Made by a program: the position numbers and the translations under genes. A DNA stretch of 64,000 nucleotides from Gari tellinella. Taxonomy: Eukaryota; Mollusca; Bivalvia; Cardiida; Psammobiidae. Shown in pieces: positions 10,544 through 19,739 of this stretch (positions are counted from its first letter, which is position 1; every line of letters begins with the position of its first letter). Below the pieces are notes generated by a model. The model searched no databases and was not told where the DNA came from. It was given only the letters and a program-made list of their open reading frames with translations. The stretch spans positions 29,089,550 through 29,153,549 of the forward strand of contig OV277864.1 in NCBI GenBank assembly GCA_922989275.2, in the 5' to 3' direction.

Positions 10544-10787
10544 ATAATTATGCACATATATTATGCATTATTGAGCAGTTAACCGAACAAATCAAATATT
10601 TTCTCACTTATTTCAGCACCAAATCCTATGGTGTTACTACTCATTAGAATTGTCTCAAAGAGACGATTCTAACGAGTAGTGACACCATAGGGTTTAATGC
10701 AGAAATAAAGATTTTAGTTTTTGAAATACCCCCCTTATCTGGAGCTCCACATATAATTATGCACCTGTAGTATGCATTATTGAGCAG
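10544..10787 (-). mobile_element. Truncated S MITE between 35-bp direct repeats
   Basis: The S body lies at about 10577-10747 and lacks its first 20 bp or so. It is bracketed by direct repeats at 10544-10578 and 10753-10787 (ATAATTATGCAC...TATTGAGCAG) that match at 32 of 35 positions. A repeat that long is not a normal transposon target duplication. Confidence 0.75.
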
Positions 10788-11188
10788 GCTCAAAAGTCTT
10801 CAAGCATTTCAATGCAAGTTTAGTTTTCATGCATGTCAAAAATTCTACTTTCAATTGTGACCTTCAAATCTCCCACCTGATCATAAAAAAGTTTGAACAA
10901 TTTTACAGCCCAACTGAAAGAAGCCAATTACATATGAAAATCACATTAATGATGACAGTTGATAACCATCAAATAACAATAAATCTTTAACCATCTGATC
11001 TGTATCTATGTTTCTAGATAAAAATGACCACTATCCACAGTCATAACCTTTCAACACAGAATGGTGTTTAAAGTCAAACACCCCCTCCAGACTAGATCCC
11101 TATCAGTTTGCTAATGTGCATTAAAGGTTTGCCTCACATGTCATACTGCATGTCCTCTAACAGTGCCCTCCCTACAGTCAACCCTGTC

Positions 11189-11502
11189 TTAACCCATTAC
11201 TCCTTATATACCCATTTTTACACCTTTAATTTTATTCTTCCATTGAAGAAAATAGTTCCAGTCTATACAGTCATGGATATGTATCATAACAAATAGTTTC
11301 TATATTCTACTTAAAGCAGGTTGAAGGTTAAGCAGAATGTGTTTTTCGTCTGCTTTAAGCTACCATCAGCAAGGAATATTAGGATTAAGAAAATATTTCT
11401 TATGGTTAAAAGCAAAGACTGTTTAATTAAAGTGGACCTGGTTTCTTCATTTGAGGAATTAATTGAATGCATAAAACATGTATTTATGGGGCAGTGGCTT
11501 AA
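11189..11502. mobile_element. P-family foldback derivative (same end twice)
   Basis: Both termini are the P end that normally reads inward as CCATAAATACGCC: the left begins TTAACCCATTACTCCTTATA, the right ends GTATTTATGGGGCAGTGGCTTAA. The sequences next to the short hairpin on both sides (TTCTATATTCTACTTAAAGC and GCTTTAAGCTACCATCAGC) also match that half. The other P end (CCTGTTTCTAG) is absent. Confidence 0.75.
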
Positions 11503-11545
11503 AGAATGGATGTTTAACATAGGTCTCTTCCCCTAACAAGACAGG

Positions 11546-11764
11546 TACAGTAAAACCTCTCTATTATGACAACTAAATTGTGTTCATTATTAGGTGTTAC
11601 AGACATGTGACGGCTTAAAGCAAGGGGACATTAAAACAGAAAGCTCCTTAAGGAGCTTTCTGTTTTACTGTCCCCTTGCTTTAAGCCATCATCTGTATTT
11701 TATACAATCAATTAGCCTCCCTTTTACTGGCTTTAAGTGGGCGTAATAGAGAGGTTTTAGTGTA
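11546..11764. mobile_element. W-family TA MITE
   Basis: 219 bp including TA at each end. The ends read TACAGTAAAACCTCTCTATT and GAGAGGTTTTAGTGTA. The hairpin (11607-11690) has long arms (GGCTTAAAGCAAGGGGACAT) and apex CTCCTTAAGGAG, and TTAA stands at the base of both arms, as in P. Confidence 0.85.
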
Positions 11765-11979
11765 ATAAGAAAACCCAGGGCAATTTAACTCTTCCCCTAA
11801 CAAGGCAGGTATCAATCAGGCACTATCTATACCTGTCCATGAGAAACAAGCCCCTAAGGGGCCAGTGAAAAGTCTAAAACCCTGCGGTACAAAAACTAAA
11901 TTATGAGTTGTCAATTTCAAGACAGGTGGCCTCAGCTTAATTCCCCCACCCCCTCCTTCTCAACGTATTCTACTATGTT

Positions 11980-12183
11980 TACAGTAAAACTGTATTCTGT
12001 GACCATTCAAATAGTTATACAATGCCAATATGCAGTCTCTTAGCCAGGTGGTTGCTAATAGCAAGATAAAAATAATGCAGCCAAGAGCTTTCCTCATTAT
12101 TTTCATCCTGTAATCAGCGGTCACCTGTCTGATTTCCAATATGCTTCCTCAAAGAAAGGTAGGTCAATACAGGTTAGACTGTA
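11980..12183. mobile_element. W-family MITE, diverged
   Basis: Ends TACAGTAAAACTGTATTC and CAATACAGGTTAGACTGTA. The interior contains an imperfect palindrome (AGCCAGGTGGTTGCTAATAG opposing TGTAATCAGCGGTCACCTGT). Confidence 0.65.
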
Positions 12184-12270
12184 CATATGTGTAAAACGCC
12201 CTCTGATGTTTTTTATGCATAACAATATTTTGCTAACAAGAAAGAAGTTTCCTCGGTGCAAAATGTGTAT

Positions 12271-12508
12271 ATCTCTTTTGTATGCTATTGGTGGAATAGT
12301 GATTATATATATATATATATCTGTGCAAACAGTTTGGATTTAGCTGAGACACTGTGTAACGCCTCTAACGCGGCGTCTCATCAGGATCCAACCTGTATGA
12401 CACTGAGATTCTGACCCTGTATTTAAGGGAAATTTTAGAACAGTATATAGCAGATGACAATTGTTGCAAACAAAAATATACATGTATTACCCTGCATGCA
12501 AAGAATAA
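12271..12508 (+). mobile_element. R-family MITE with AT microsatellite
   Basis: Left part TCTTTTGTATGCTATTGGTG, then an (AT)n run (about 12305-12320), core GCAAACAGTTTGGATTTAGC with a damaged second arm, and right end CCTGCATGCAAAGAATAAA. The TTAA ends have decayed. Confidence 0.65.
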
Positions 12509-12740
12509 ATAGAGAATAAAACCTGTGTACAGTGTTTTAGAAGTAAATAAAGAAACGTGATAATCTCCTAAGGAAGACTGCTGTCCAATACAGAACAAAA
12601 GTAATATAGGAGCTTTCTGCATAATGTATGTTCAGTATTAAGATCCTCTGTTGAGTGCCAATGAGTGGTTTATTGAATAGTGTCTGCCTTTGCATCCATA
12701 TGTTTCAATTTCTTCTATATACCATTATTTACAGTATTGC

Positions 12741-12929
12741 TTCATATAAGAGGGGGTAAACTGAACAAATCCAACATTTTCCAACTCATTTTAGCCCAAA
12801 ATCCTATGGTGTCACTACTCATTAGAATCGTCTCTTTGAGACGATTCTAATGAGTAGTGACACCATAGGATTTAATGCAGAAATAAAGATTTTGATATTT
12901 GAAATACTCCCCTTATCTGGAGTCCTTTT
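12741..12929 (-). mobile_element. S-family MITE
   Basis: Left end eroded (TTCATATAAGAGGGGGTAAA), right end CTTATCTGGAGTCCT. The hairpin 12803-12869 is perfect over CCTATGGTGTCACTACTC and complement with centre TCTCTTTGAGA. Confidence 0.8.
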
Positions 12930-13347
12930 ACAGATATAAGAGAAAGAGTGACAGAGAGTTGGGATCCTGATCTGAGTTACTACGTTTATGAACTTTTTAA
13001 GAACAATGGAAGCAAGCCTTGAAAACATTGTGGCAGAAATAGGTCAAGTATCTACCGTAAATTTTAACAAGTTTCAATAAGTGAAAAAATGTTATCTGCA
13101 TAATAATTGTTTTCTGCTGAATTTCAAATATGAAATCATTCATGTATGAAATACTAGGACGATCAAGTGGCAAACATGTATGACCCAGATTAAAAGACTT
13201 ATTTCTTTGGAGACAATTCTGGATCCATAGCGTTTGCATACAATGTAGATCAAAGTATCTGACTGTAAGCACTCTCTGAGTTAAGCCTGCAAATTTGTAC
13301 TACACCTTTGTAGGATCTTTACTGTGCCAAATCTTCAAGTTTTACAC

Positions 13348-13743
13348 TTAACCCCTTCACTACCATAACACCATTCTGCTATAAACAACTGTTGTCTGCT
13401 AAATTACAGGGCTCCAGATAAGAAGGAGTAAACTGAACAAATCCAACATTTTCTCATTTATTTAAACACCAAACCCTATAGTGTTACTACTCATTAGAAT
13501 CGTCTCGAAGAGACGATTCTAATGAGTAGTGACACCATAGGGTTTAAAGCAGAAATAAAGATTTTTGTTTTTGAAATACCCCCTTATCTATAGAGCCCTG
13601 AAATTATTTCTCAAATTTAAATTTTATGCATATTGACTACAGATTTTTCGTAATTAGTGTAAAACAGTTTGGATCCTGACCAGACACGACGTTACGTTTG
13701 CAAATAACTAATGCATTCGGGTAAGGCAGTGAGGGGGATAAAC
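13348..13743 (+). mobile_element. R-family MITE interrupted by S
   Basis: Begins TTAACCCCTTCACTACCATA, carries TGTTGTCTGC, then an S element, and resumes with TTTCTCAAATTTAAATTTTA, a damaged core (AAACAGTTTGGATCCTGACC) and GGGTAAGGCAGTGAGGGG. It is the same subfamily as the copies at 26367 and 34098. Confidence 0.75.
13407..13600 (-). mobile_element. S-family MITE nested in R
   Basis: 194 bp, CAGGGCTCCAGATAAG to the slightly altered CTTATCTATAGAGCCCTG. AAATTA directly flanks both sides (13401-13406, 13601-13606), a 6-bp duplication. Hairpin centre TCGTCTCGAAGAGACGA is perfect. Confidence 0.85.
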
Positions 13744-14194
13744 CCTTATGATACCACAATAGTCTCTACTGAAAAATACTGATGGCCATATATTTTCAAA
13801 TTTACATATTTTAGAAGTTTGAATGAAAAAAATAAAAAATTATGTGTAGTAGTTTGCATTCTCATCAAATGCCAAGTTAGATATCTGATCTGGAGCCAAA
13901 CTGTTTGCATTAAAGCTGTTGTAAGCAAGCTCGGTTGTGAATGGATTAAGCCACTACTCCATGGGATTAGCGTAAAAACTTGTGAAGGATTAATGAACAA
14001 ATGATTTAATAAATACGCAACACATTCATATCCCACTACAACATACTAAATGTAAAGCTAGAGAGGATAAAGGTAATCTTCTTAGCTAATTCTCCATTGT
14101 TAGCGATATTTACCAAAATCTGGCAATTTGAAAATGGTTTACATAGAAAACAATTTACTAATATCTATCCATTTCATTTATAGAGGAATTTCGG

Positions 14195-14387
14195 TATTTA
14201 CCCCTTTGAAGTTTCCTCTATAAAATTTATTCCTTTAAACAGTCACGAGGATGCGCCATAAGTTTAAGAATGTTCTTTATCCTAGCTTAAAGCAAGTTGA
14301 AAGAGAAGCAGAATGTACTACTTTCAACTTGCTTTAAGTACTTAGTAATCATATGTTTTCAAAACTAGAAACATTCTATGGGGTTAA
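14195..14387 (-). mobile_element. P-family MITE, decayed
   Basis: Reverse copy with short hairpin TTAAAGCAAGTTGAAAG opposing CTTTCAACTTGCTTTAAG and outer end AACATTCTATGGGGTTAA, where the neighbouring Q element begins. Confidence 0.65.
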
Positions 14388-14640
14388 CTCTTTCCTCCCT
14401 GAAACTTTAAATGGACAATTCCAGTTTCCATTTTAGTCTAGTCTATTTCAGGATTGTATGGGTTGTTTTTGTCAATGTTTGGCATTATGACAAACAGTGA
14501 TGACCCTGATCAGAGGGCTGCTTTCGGAGCCCTCTGATCTGGGACAGGGTCTTCACTGTTTGCACAGGACAAGTGTACTATTCACATGTACACTGTTTAA
14601 AAAGGACGCCTATATGCGGGACTAGGGTTCAAAGGGTTAG
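14384..14640 (+). mobile_element. Q-family TTAA MITE
   Basis: Starts TTAACTCTTTCCTCCCTG; ends GGTTCAAAGGGTTAG with the last base changed. The second hairpin arm carries a small internal duplication (GATCTGGGACAGGGTCTTC). It abuts the end of a P copy and stands 85 bp from the RGM exon. Confidence 0.85.
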
Positions 14641-14724
14641 TTAAATGGGTTGAAGTTGCCTCCTCCAATTGGATGCCGCAACAGACAGTCAGCTTGCTCT
14701 CTTGTTTCAATTAGTTATACTTAC

Positions 14725-15188
14725 TTTACTGGTGGCTGTAGCACCCATGGAGTTTGAAACTGGGTCATTAGTGACCTGAACGGTGAAGTGTTTGTTATTG
14801 ACCAGGGGCCAGGTCCCTTTGACCCTACAGGTCTGTAGCCGGTTGCTGAAGGTCTGTAAGTGAGGGTCCCCAAATAATCCACAATGGGTATACACTTGCT
14901 TCCCTTTGAATGAACACACTTCATCTGGCGGGAGAACAGTTAAATTTTCATTGGTGCCATTGATAGTTGGGCCAGTTCTTAAGCACTTCTTATCCTTCAT
15001 ATGTTTCCGTACAAGTTGTTTTGCAGTATGGAATTCTATGTTGCCTGTACAGCCCCGAAGTTTTTCTAAACACTGCATATATGTCCGCAAAGCTGTGCAT
15101 TCCACAGAGTCCACGTTGGTTTTCTGCGAATGAATCTGGTAGCTATCCCAGCACTGACCAACGTGTGTCGTACAAAAGTTTGCAGAAA
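14725..15188 (-). CDS. RGM: Repulsive guidance molecule homologue, internal exon
   Basis: A 464-base exon bounded by acceptor TTTACATTTCAG and donor AAA|GTAAGT. It starts in phase 1 (two bases complete a codon) and encodes 154 full residues, numbered about 28-181 with the signal-peptide exon. It shows the Cys-rich N-terminal region (CTALRTYMQCLEKLRGC, GNIEFHTA), two N-glycosylation sequons (NGT, NLT), and HCGLFGDPHLQTF followed by LQTCRVKGTWPLVNNKHF and VQVTN, the start of the partial von Willebrand type D domain. In known RGMs the FGDPH Asp-Pro bond is autocleaved; both residues are present (about D134, P135). RGMs are GPI-anchored BMP co-receptors and neogenin ligands. The translation beyond the donor runs VSITN then stop, supporting the splice site. 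Confidence 0.93.
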
Positions 15189-15301
15189 CTGAAATGTAAA
15201 ATAATCAAACTTTCTGTAATCATGCCATCATCAGATAATGTATTTTAATAATAACAAATTAATAACTGAAAATTACTTACAGTTAGTAAGCATGCAAAGA
15301 T

Positions 15302-15809
15302 TTAACCCATTTCTACATAAATACGCCTTTAATTCATTCCTCCACTAAAGAAAGTAATTCCACTTTATACAGTTATGAATATGTACTGTAAGAAATATTT
15401 TTTATATTCAAGTACTAGTAGAATGATGGTAGCTAATAATTGCAGCCCGAAAGTAAAGTCGAATATGCCTTAACCCTTTACCCCATAGTCTGCTGTTTCT
15501 AGTTTTGAAAATATGTGACCACTTAAAGCAGGTTGAAAGTAAAGCAGAATGTGCCTATAGGCACATTCTGCTTTACTTTTAACCTGCTTTAAGCTATCTT
15601 CTGCTAGGATTTAGAAAAAAATTATTACGGTACATTTTCATGACTGTATTATAAATTGGTACTATTTTCTTCAGTGAAAGAATAAATTGATGCGCTAAAA
15701 GGTGCTTCTATGTGGGAAAGGGTTAAGGCACGTTCTGCTTTACTTTCAACCTGCTTTAGATGGTCATCTGTCTTCAAAACTAGAAACAGGCTATGGGGTA
15801 ATGGTTTAA
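15302..15809 (-). mobile_element. P-family MITE hosting a second P at its apex
   Basis: The outer copy is in reverse orientation, TTAACCCATTTCTACATAAA to CTATGGGGTAATGGTTTAA. Its hairpin is split exactly at the apex TTAA: GAATATGCC before the insert and GGCACGTTCTGCTTTAC after it. Confidence 0.9.
15470..15726 (+). mobile_element. P-family MITE nested in the apex of another P
   Basis: 257 bp, TTAACCCTTTACCCCATAG to GGGAAAGGGTTAA, opposite in orientation to its host. Its own hairpin (about 15522-15595) has apex CCTATAGG instead of CCTTAAGG, so this copy has lost the apex target. Confidence 0.9.
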
Positions 15810-15944
15810 CACATGTTTGACTGTAGATTTATAAATTAACCCTAGCATAGCATGAATCTAGTTAAAACATATTATTTATCATATGATAAAATCTTATTAT
15901 GAATGCAATAACCTTTATGTTGCTTGGACCTGATATACCCATCC

Positions 15945-16020
15945 CTTTCAAACAGTGCAAAGTGCAGACCCAGATCAAGGATTCCCTGCAGCTACCTTTG
16001 GTGAGGGTCTGCACTGAGTC
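15945..16020. repeat. Decayed Q-type hairpin
   Basis: AAACAGTGCAAAGTGCAGACC opposes GAGGGTCTGCACTGAGT around a damaged centre (CTGCAGCTACC). No ends are seen. Confidence 0.45.
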
Positions 16021-16408
16021 TGTCTGTCAACTCTTGCTTCTTTTTATTAGGGGTTGGGGGCCGGAGGGCATCAAGAATCAATGTAAAAGAATGTAAAAGA
16101 AGTAACTTATCGCAAAACATACAAGTCCATTTGGAAAATTAGCATTTAAAGGGTTAAAACAGAATGCATTAAATAGCTTTAAAAGTGCATGTTCACAGTT
16201 GTAATTCTACCATTCAAAAGTCCTCCAAACTGACCACTTTAGAGCATGGTTTACATACTCATTATAACTGCAGTTTTGATCCAGACAAAGATAAACCTAG
16301 TATATATTTCTGAAACCTCTTTCTCTTCATAAACATGGACAGAAAACCTAAATTCAATAGCTGTTAAGACTAATTTTTTGGATAAACAAAACTTGCACTT
16401 AGAATGCT

Positions 16409-16617
16409 TTAACCCTCAGTATGCAGCCTGCGAATTCCTCATAACCATTGCAAACATTTTGGATCCAGATGAGATGCCAAGTCACTTGTCATCTCATCTG
16501 GATCCAAACTGTTTGATACTCTGACTTTTAACAATATTTTCTGAAAAATAACCATTGAAAATTATTGCAGACGACAATTTTTGCAGACGAGAATTACACT
16601 GTATACAGAAGGTAAAG
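16409..16617 (+). mobile_element. R-family MITE
   Basis: TTTAACCCTCAGTATGCAGC, core GCAAACATTTTGGATCCAGA paired with TCTGGATCCAAACTGTTTGA, then TTGCAGACGACAATTTTTGC. The right TTAA end is eroded (AAGGTAAAGTTAT). Confidence 0.75.
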
Positions 16618-16710
16618 TTATACCACTAGAAAAGGTGGTTAAGTTCTCGAAATTCCCATTTTCTGATTATATCAACTCTAATGACTCCCGCTAGAACACT
16701 CGGCCATTAT

Positions 16711-16934
16711 TAACTCTTTGCATGCTAGCGGCAGATATGTCCCATAGTGATTACCTTTGCAAACAGTTTGGATCCAGATGAGATGCCGCATAACGCGGCA
16801 TCTCATCTGGATCCAAACTGTTTGACACTCTGATCCCGTTTTGAAAAGAAATTAAGAAATTTCTGTTGTTAGGAAAATAGCAGATGACAATTGTTGCACT
16901 AAGAGAGAAATATTACCCAGCATGGGGAGTTAAC
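16711..16934 (+). mobile_element. R-family TTAA MITE, well preserved
   Basis: From TTAACTCTTTGCATGCTAGC to CAGCATGGGGAGTTAA. The core hairpin is perfect: CAAACAGTTTGGATCCAGAT, inner arm GAGATGCCGC, loop ATAAC. It differs from other R copies by GATGAGATGCC, and the opposite arm carries the matching GGCATCTCATC. Confidence 0.88.
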
Positions 16935-17540
16935 AAAGAAATGAGTAACCAAGTACATGTACCCAGCAACTCTCTACCAGTAATGACCATTAAAACCTCC
17001 ACCAAATTGTTATTAACTCCCATTTATGCCTGGATAATGTTGAAATGAACTTTTCTTATAATGTGCTTGAAGGAATATTTCCTTGGAGATTCTAGATAAA
17101 CAAGGGTGATCTAAAGACACAGCAATGTTTGTCCGATACAGCAAAACGTTCACATGAATAGCAAACACTGCAGACCTGCAGGTAATGTGCCTGGATGTAG
17201 GCGATAACTTACTCTATGAACAATTATTGAAGTTACCATTAATTTCAGTGAACTTATGTGACATTTTAATTGACTGATCTGAACTTATTAAATTCTTATC
17301 AATACAATCATCTGTACGGTATGGATTTATGACTCTTTATTACAGTATCTGAGATGGCTTTAATGACAGTTTCTGTAACTATAATAGTCATTGTAAATGT
17401 GTAATTTGTTGTCATACATACATATATAGTATTTAATTAGGCCTCTCTTATTTCTAGGTCATAGTAGCAAGATAAAACAATCAGTAATCTTAACCTATTT
17501 CAGGTAATTGTCCAAATTAACAGATACTGTCAAACTCTTC

Positions 17541-17672
17541 TTAACCCTTTACCCCATAGCCTGTTTCTAGTTTTGAAGACAGGTTACCACTTAAAGCAGG
17601 TGGAAAGTAAAGCAGAATATGCCTGAATGTGCATTCTGCTTTAATTTCAGCCTGCTTTAAGCTACCTGTGAC
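17541..17672 (+). mobile_element. P-family MITE truncated against S
   Basis: Left end TTAACCCTTTACCCCATAGC and hairpin 17591-17661 are intact; after GCTACCTG the element stops and S sequence follows. Confidence 0.75.
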
Positions 17673-17679
17673 AAGTACA

Positions 17680-17826
17680 CTTATTTTAGCATCAAATCCT
17701 AGTGTTACTACTCATTAGAATCGTCTCTTCGAGACGATTCTAATGAGTAGTGACAGTCACACCATAGGGTTTAAAGCAGAAATAAAGATTATAGTTTTTG
17801 AAATACTCCCCTTATCTATAGCCCTG
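17680..17826 (-). mobile_element. S-family MITE, left-truncated
   Basis: Begins inside the element (TTATTTTAGCATCAAATCCT); hairpin arms CATTAGAATCGTCTCTTC are perfect, then GTGACAGTCACACCATAG shows a small duplication. Ends CTTATCTATAGCCCTG. Confidence 0.75.
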
Positions 17827-18361
17827 TCAATTCAATCAGTATCGCAACCTGCTAACCCATCTTTACAGTGGCAGCTTAACAGAAAATAAATTTGTAATCT
17901 TGACTGTACAAGAAAGTTTAGGTTATAATTTCAGATCTCTTCTTTGTATTAACTAAATTTCCCATTCTTTTTATTATACATATATAAAAATATATATAAA
18001 TAAAATTGCAAATAGATCTACTAGAATACTGATGATTTTATTTTTCAAATTTAATAGCCTACCAAATATATATTTTTGATATATTTACTCAGAATGAGAT
18101 AATATATATTGGTCAAAACAAGTTTTTTAAGCAAAATATATAAATTATAGATGTTTAGAAGACAACCATGCAATTCCAAAATATATATTTCTCATCTACA
18201 AAATTGCGGCCAATTGAGCCTTGAATGGTATTAAAATAATGTGCATGCAGTTTGGGTCTTACTAAGTAGCAGAGTAACCAAAAATTGTATCAAACTTCAT
18301 GACATCCTGTTGAAATAGTACATCAACACTTTTTTTTAAAACAATCATTGAATGTAACCCA

Positions 18362-18411
18362 GATCAGACAGCTCCTCAAGGAGCTGCCTGATGTTGAGGA
18401 GCTGTCTGATC
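18362..18411. repeat. Hairpin with two alternative pairings
   Basis: Arms GATCAGACAGCTCCTCAA (18362-18379) and its exact complement (18394-18411) enclose GGAGCTGCCTGATG. The first arm can also pair locally with the loop (CAGCTCCT with AGGAGCTG), so two structures compete. Flanking AAAACAATC and CTACACTGTTTTC suggest a Q-type origin. Confidence 0.6.
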
Positions 18412-18759
18412 AGGGACTACACTGTTTTCTTAGAGGACATGTCTGACATGCTTTTGCATCATTTCCAGACAAAACCTTTCCACATTTGATTAGCCATTGT
18501 AATAGTTCAACTGAATAATTTTCATATTTACAGAATTTTACAATTGGCAGTTATTAGTGTTGTGATCAGAACTGTTTTACAATTACTCAATATAAAAGTA
18601 CACAAAATTTAATTTGATCAAAACTACTTTAGAATCTGCATCACTTTAAAGAGTTATTAATTGGCAGCGTTAATTGGCAATTAGCACCTGAATATACTAG
18701 CAGATCATCTGTTTAAAGCATCATTGTACATACAGACTGTAGCTAAAGCCATACAATTA

Positions 18760-18930
18760 CCATAACTGCTTTAAACACGAATTTACCAACATTTGCAAAC
18801 AGTTTGGATCAGGATCAAACGTATCCATACTTTGCGTCGGAAATGGATCTAAATCGTTTGTCTAGCGAAACATTAAGTTTAACATCAATCATAACGTTTG
18901 CAGACGACATTTTTTCAGCATGCTATATTA
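18760..18930. mobile_element. R-family relic
   Basis: TTTGCAAACAGTTTGGATCA and GATCTAAATCGTTTG mark a damaged core; ACGTTTGCAGACGACA follows. Ends are not identifiable. Confidence 0.55.
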
Positions 18931-19156
18931 AAGCAGGAAAGGTGTGAAAACAAGTTTATGATATACAGTAAATGTTCATTTTGTAGTCAAGGTTTTCACT
19001 TCTGACGGACAGGTGCGGGTGTTATCAAAACACGTCGCTCAATACACAACGTGTATTCCCTTCGCCGCATAATACACATCCCCGACCTGTTTCTCTCCAT
19101 ACACGCTTTCACTTCAAACAAAAAAAGCAATAAAGCACAACACGAAATGCACTTAC

Positions 19157-19235
19157 CAGGATCACATATAACGCTGAGAATTGACAATATAAGAATTACA
19201 GATCCCGGAAACCATCGGGACACCTCGGTACACAT
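19157..19235 (-). CDS. RGM: RGM homologue, signal-peptide exon
   Basis: From ATG at 19235 the frame encodes 26 residues plus one base, ending at a consensus donor (CCTG|GTAAGT). The peptide has a hydrophobic stretch (SVILILSILSVI, residues 12-23), typical of a secretory signal. The leftover G plus TT at the start of the 14725-15188 exon makes a Val codon, so phases match. RGMs are secreted and GPI-anchored, so a signal exon upstream is expected. The frame is also open upstream (MANGIS...), but a start there would bury the signal about 45 residues in and cross a likely acceptor. The join is inferred, not proven. Confidence 0.75.
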
Positions 19236-19326
19236 TTCTGAACTTCCATGACATGGGTATGTTGCAAATGTGTAGTCGTTTTCTTCCAAAATGTCGGGAC
19301 TTTTCTGCTTTCGTCTAGTTCTTGGT
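19236..19326 (-). promoter_or_regulatory. RGM 5' UTR with acceptor and overlapping upstream ORFs
   Basis: TTATTTTCTCTGCAG at 19327-19341 is a good acceptor, suggesting an upstream non-coding exon. Between it and the RGM start lie two other ATGs: one at 19254 opening a 30-codon frame and one at 19249 in strong context (GTCATGG) opening a 17-codon frame (MEVQKCVPRC...). Both overlap the RGM start (context GAAATGT) in other frames, so translation would need leaky scanning. Confidence 0.5.
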
Positions 19327-19539
19327 CTGCAGAGAAAATAAGATATCCCATTAGCCATGTATCATCGTCTGAATCATATTCCCTCTCAAACTCCCCAAGG
19401 TTCACAGAGAAGCTGATTTCCAAAACTTATTCCAACACAAATTCACACCGGACGTGTTTCAAATTAGTCCAATTTAACCCGTGTGCATATCTCTAATGCT
19501 AACTTCTGAAAAGTGTACCGTACCTACAATCTGGGTCAA

Positions 19540-19681
19540 GGGGCGGAGCTTATCTCTAAAACTGACACCTTTGACCGCCGTTCTCAAATCTCATTGGCTG
19601 AAGATAAGCTCTCCGTATCAAATATCAATAGCGCTGTCAAAATGGAATACAAACAAACATGGCGGCCTTAGATTTGATTGG
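19540..19681 (-). promoter_or_regulatory. Putative RGM promoter region
   Basis: On the minus strand it carries a GC box (GCTCCGCCCC, 19540-19549), a CCAAT box in CAGCCAATGAG (19593-19597), a YY1-type motif GGCCGCCATGT (19658-19667) and a second CCAAT in CAACCAATCA (19677-19681). This cluster lies 200-350 bp upstream of the first likely RGM exon and is richer in CpG than its surroundings. On the plus strand ATGGCGGCC followed by CCTAAG|GTGAGA could mark a divergent transcript. Confidence 0.5.
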
Positions 19682-19739
19682 TTGATAAAAGTATCACTCT
19701 TCACACCTAAGGTGAGAAAATTCGCAACGTTGATTTAAT

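Larger units (their letters stand above)
1..14724 (-). other. RGM intron (downstream side), MITE-filled
   Basis: This is the sequence 3' of the RGM exon in gene orientation. I looked on the minus strand for the rest of an RGM protein (the conserved second half of the vWD-like region, the C-terminal Cys pairs, a hydrophobic GPI signal) and saw nothing resembling it, so the whole stretch is read as intron and the next exon lies beyond the left edge. It contains the P, Q, R, S and W copies listed separately. The parts between them (for example 1829-2455, 3182-3660, 6120-6440, 7270-7650, 8917-9335, 10788-11188, 12509-12740) show no coding texture or RNA gene. Confidence 0.6.
15189..19156 (-). other. 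RGM intron between signal-peptide and GDPH exons
   Basis: 3968 bp, phase 1, GTAAGT...TTTCAG. It holds a P-in-P nest, two R copies, a P truncated against an S, and AT-rich unique sequence (16935-17540 and 17830-18340, the latter with many ATATAT runs). I see no exon in it. Confidence 0.8.

Noticed and set aside
12305..12320. (AT)n run as a TATA promoter
   Set aside because: It lies within an R element and other R copies have ordinary sequence at that point, so it is a microsatellite expansion.
18996..19358. 120-residue protein starting MANGISYF upstream of the RGM signal peptide
   Set aside because: Its first third crosses a strong splice acceptor (TTTTCTCTGCAG), its last third is intron beyond a consensus GTAAGT donor, and only the middle part matches the RGM reading.
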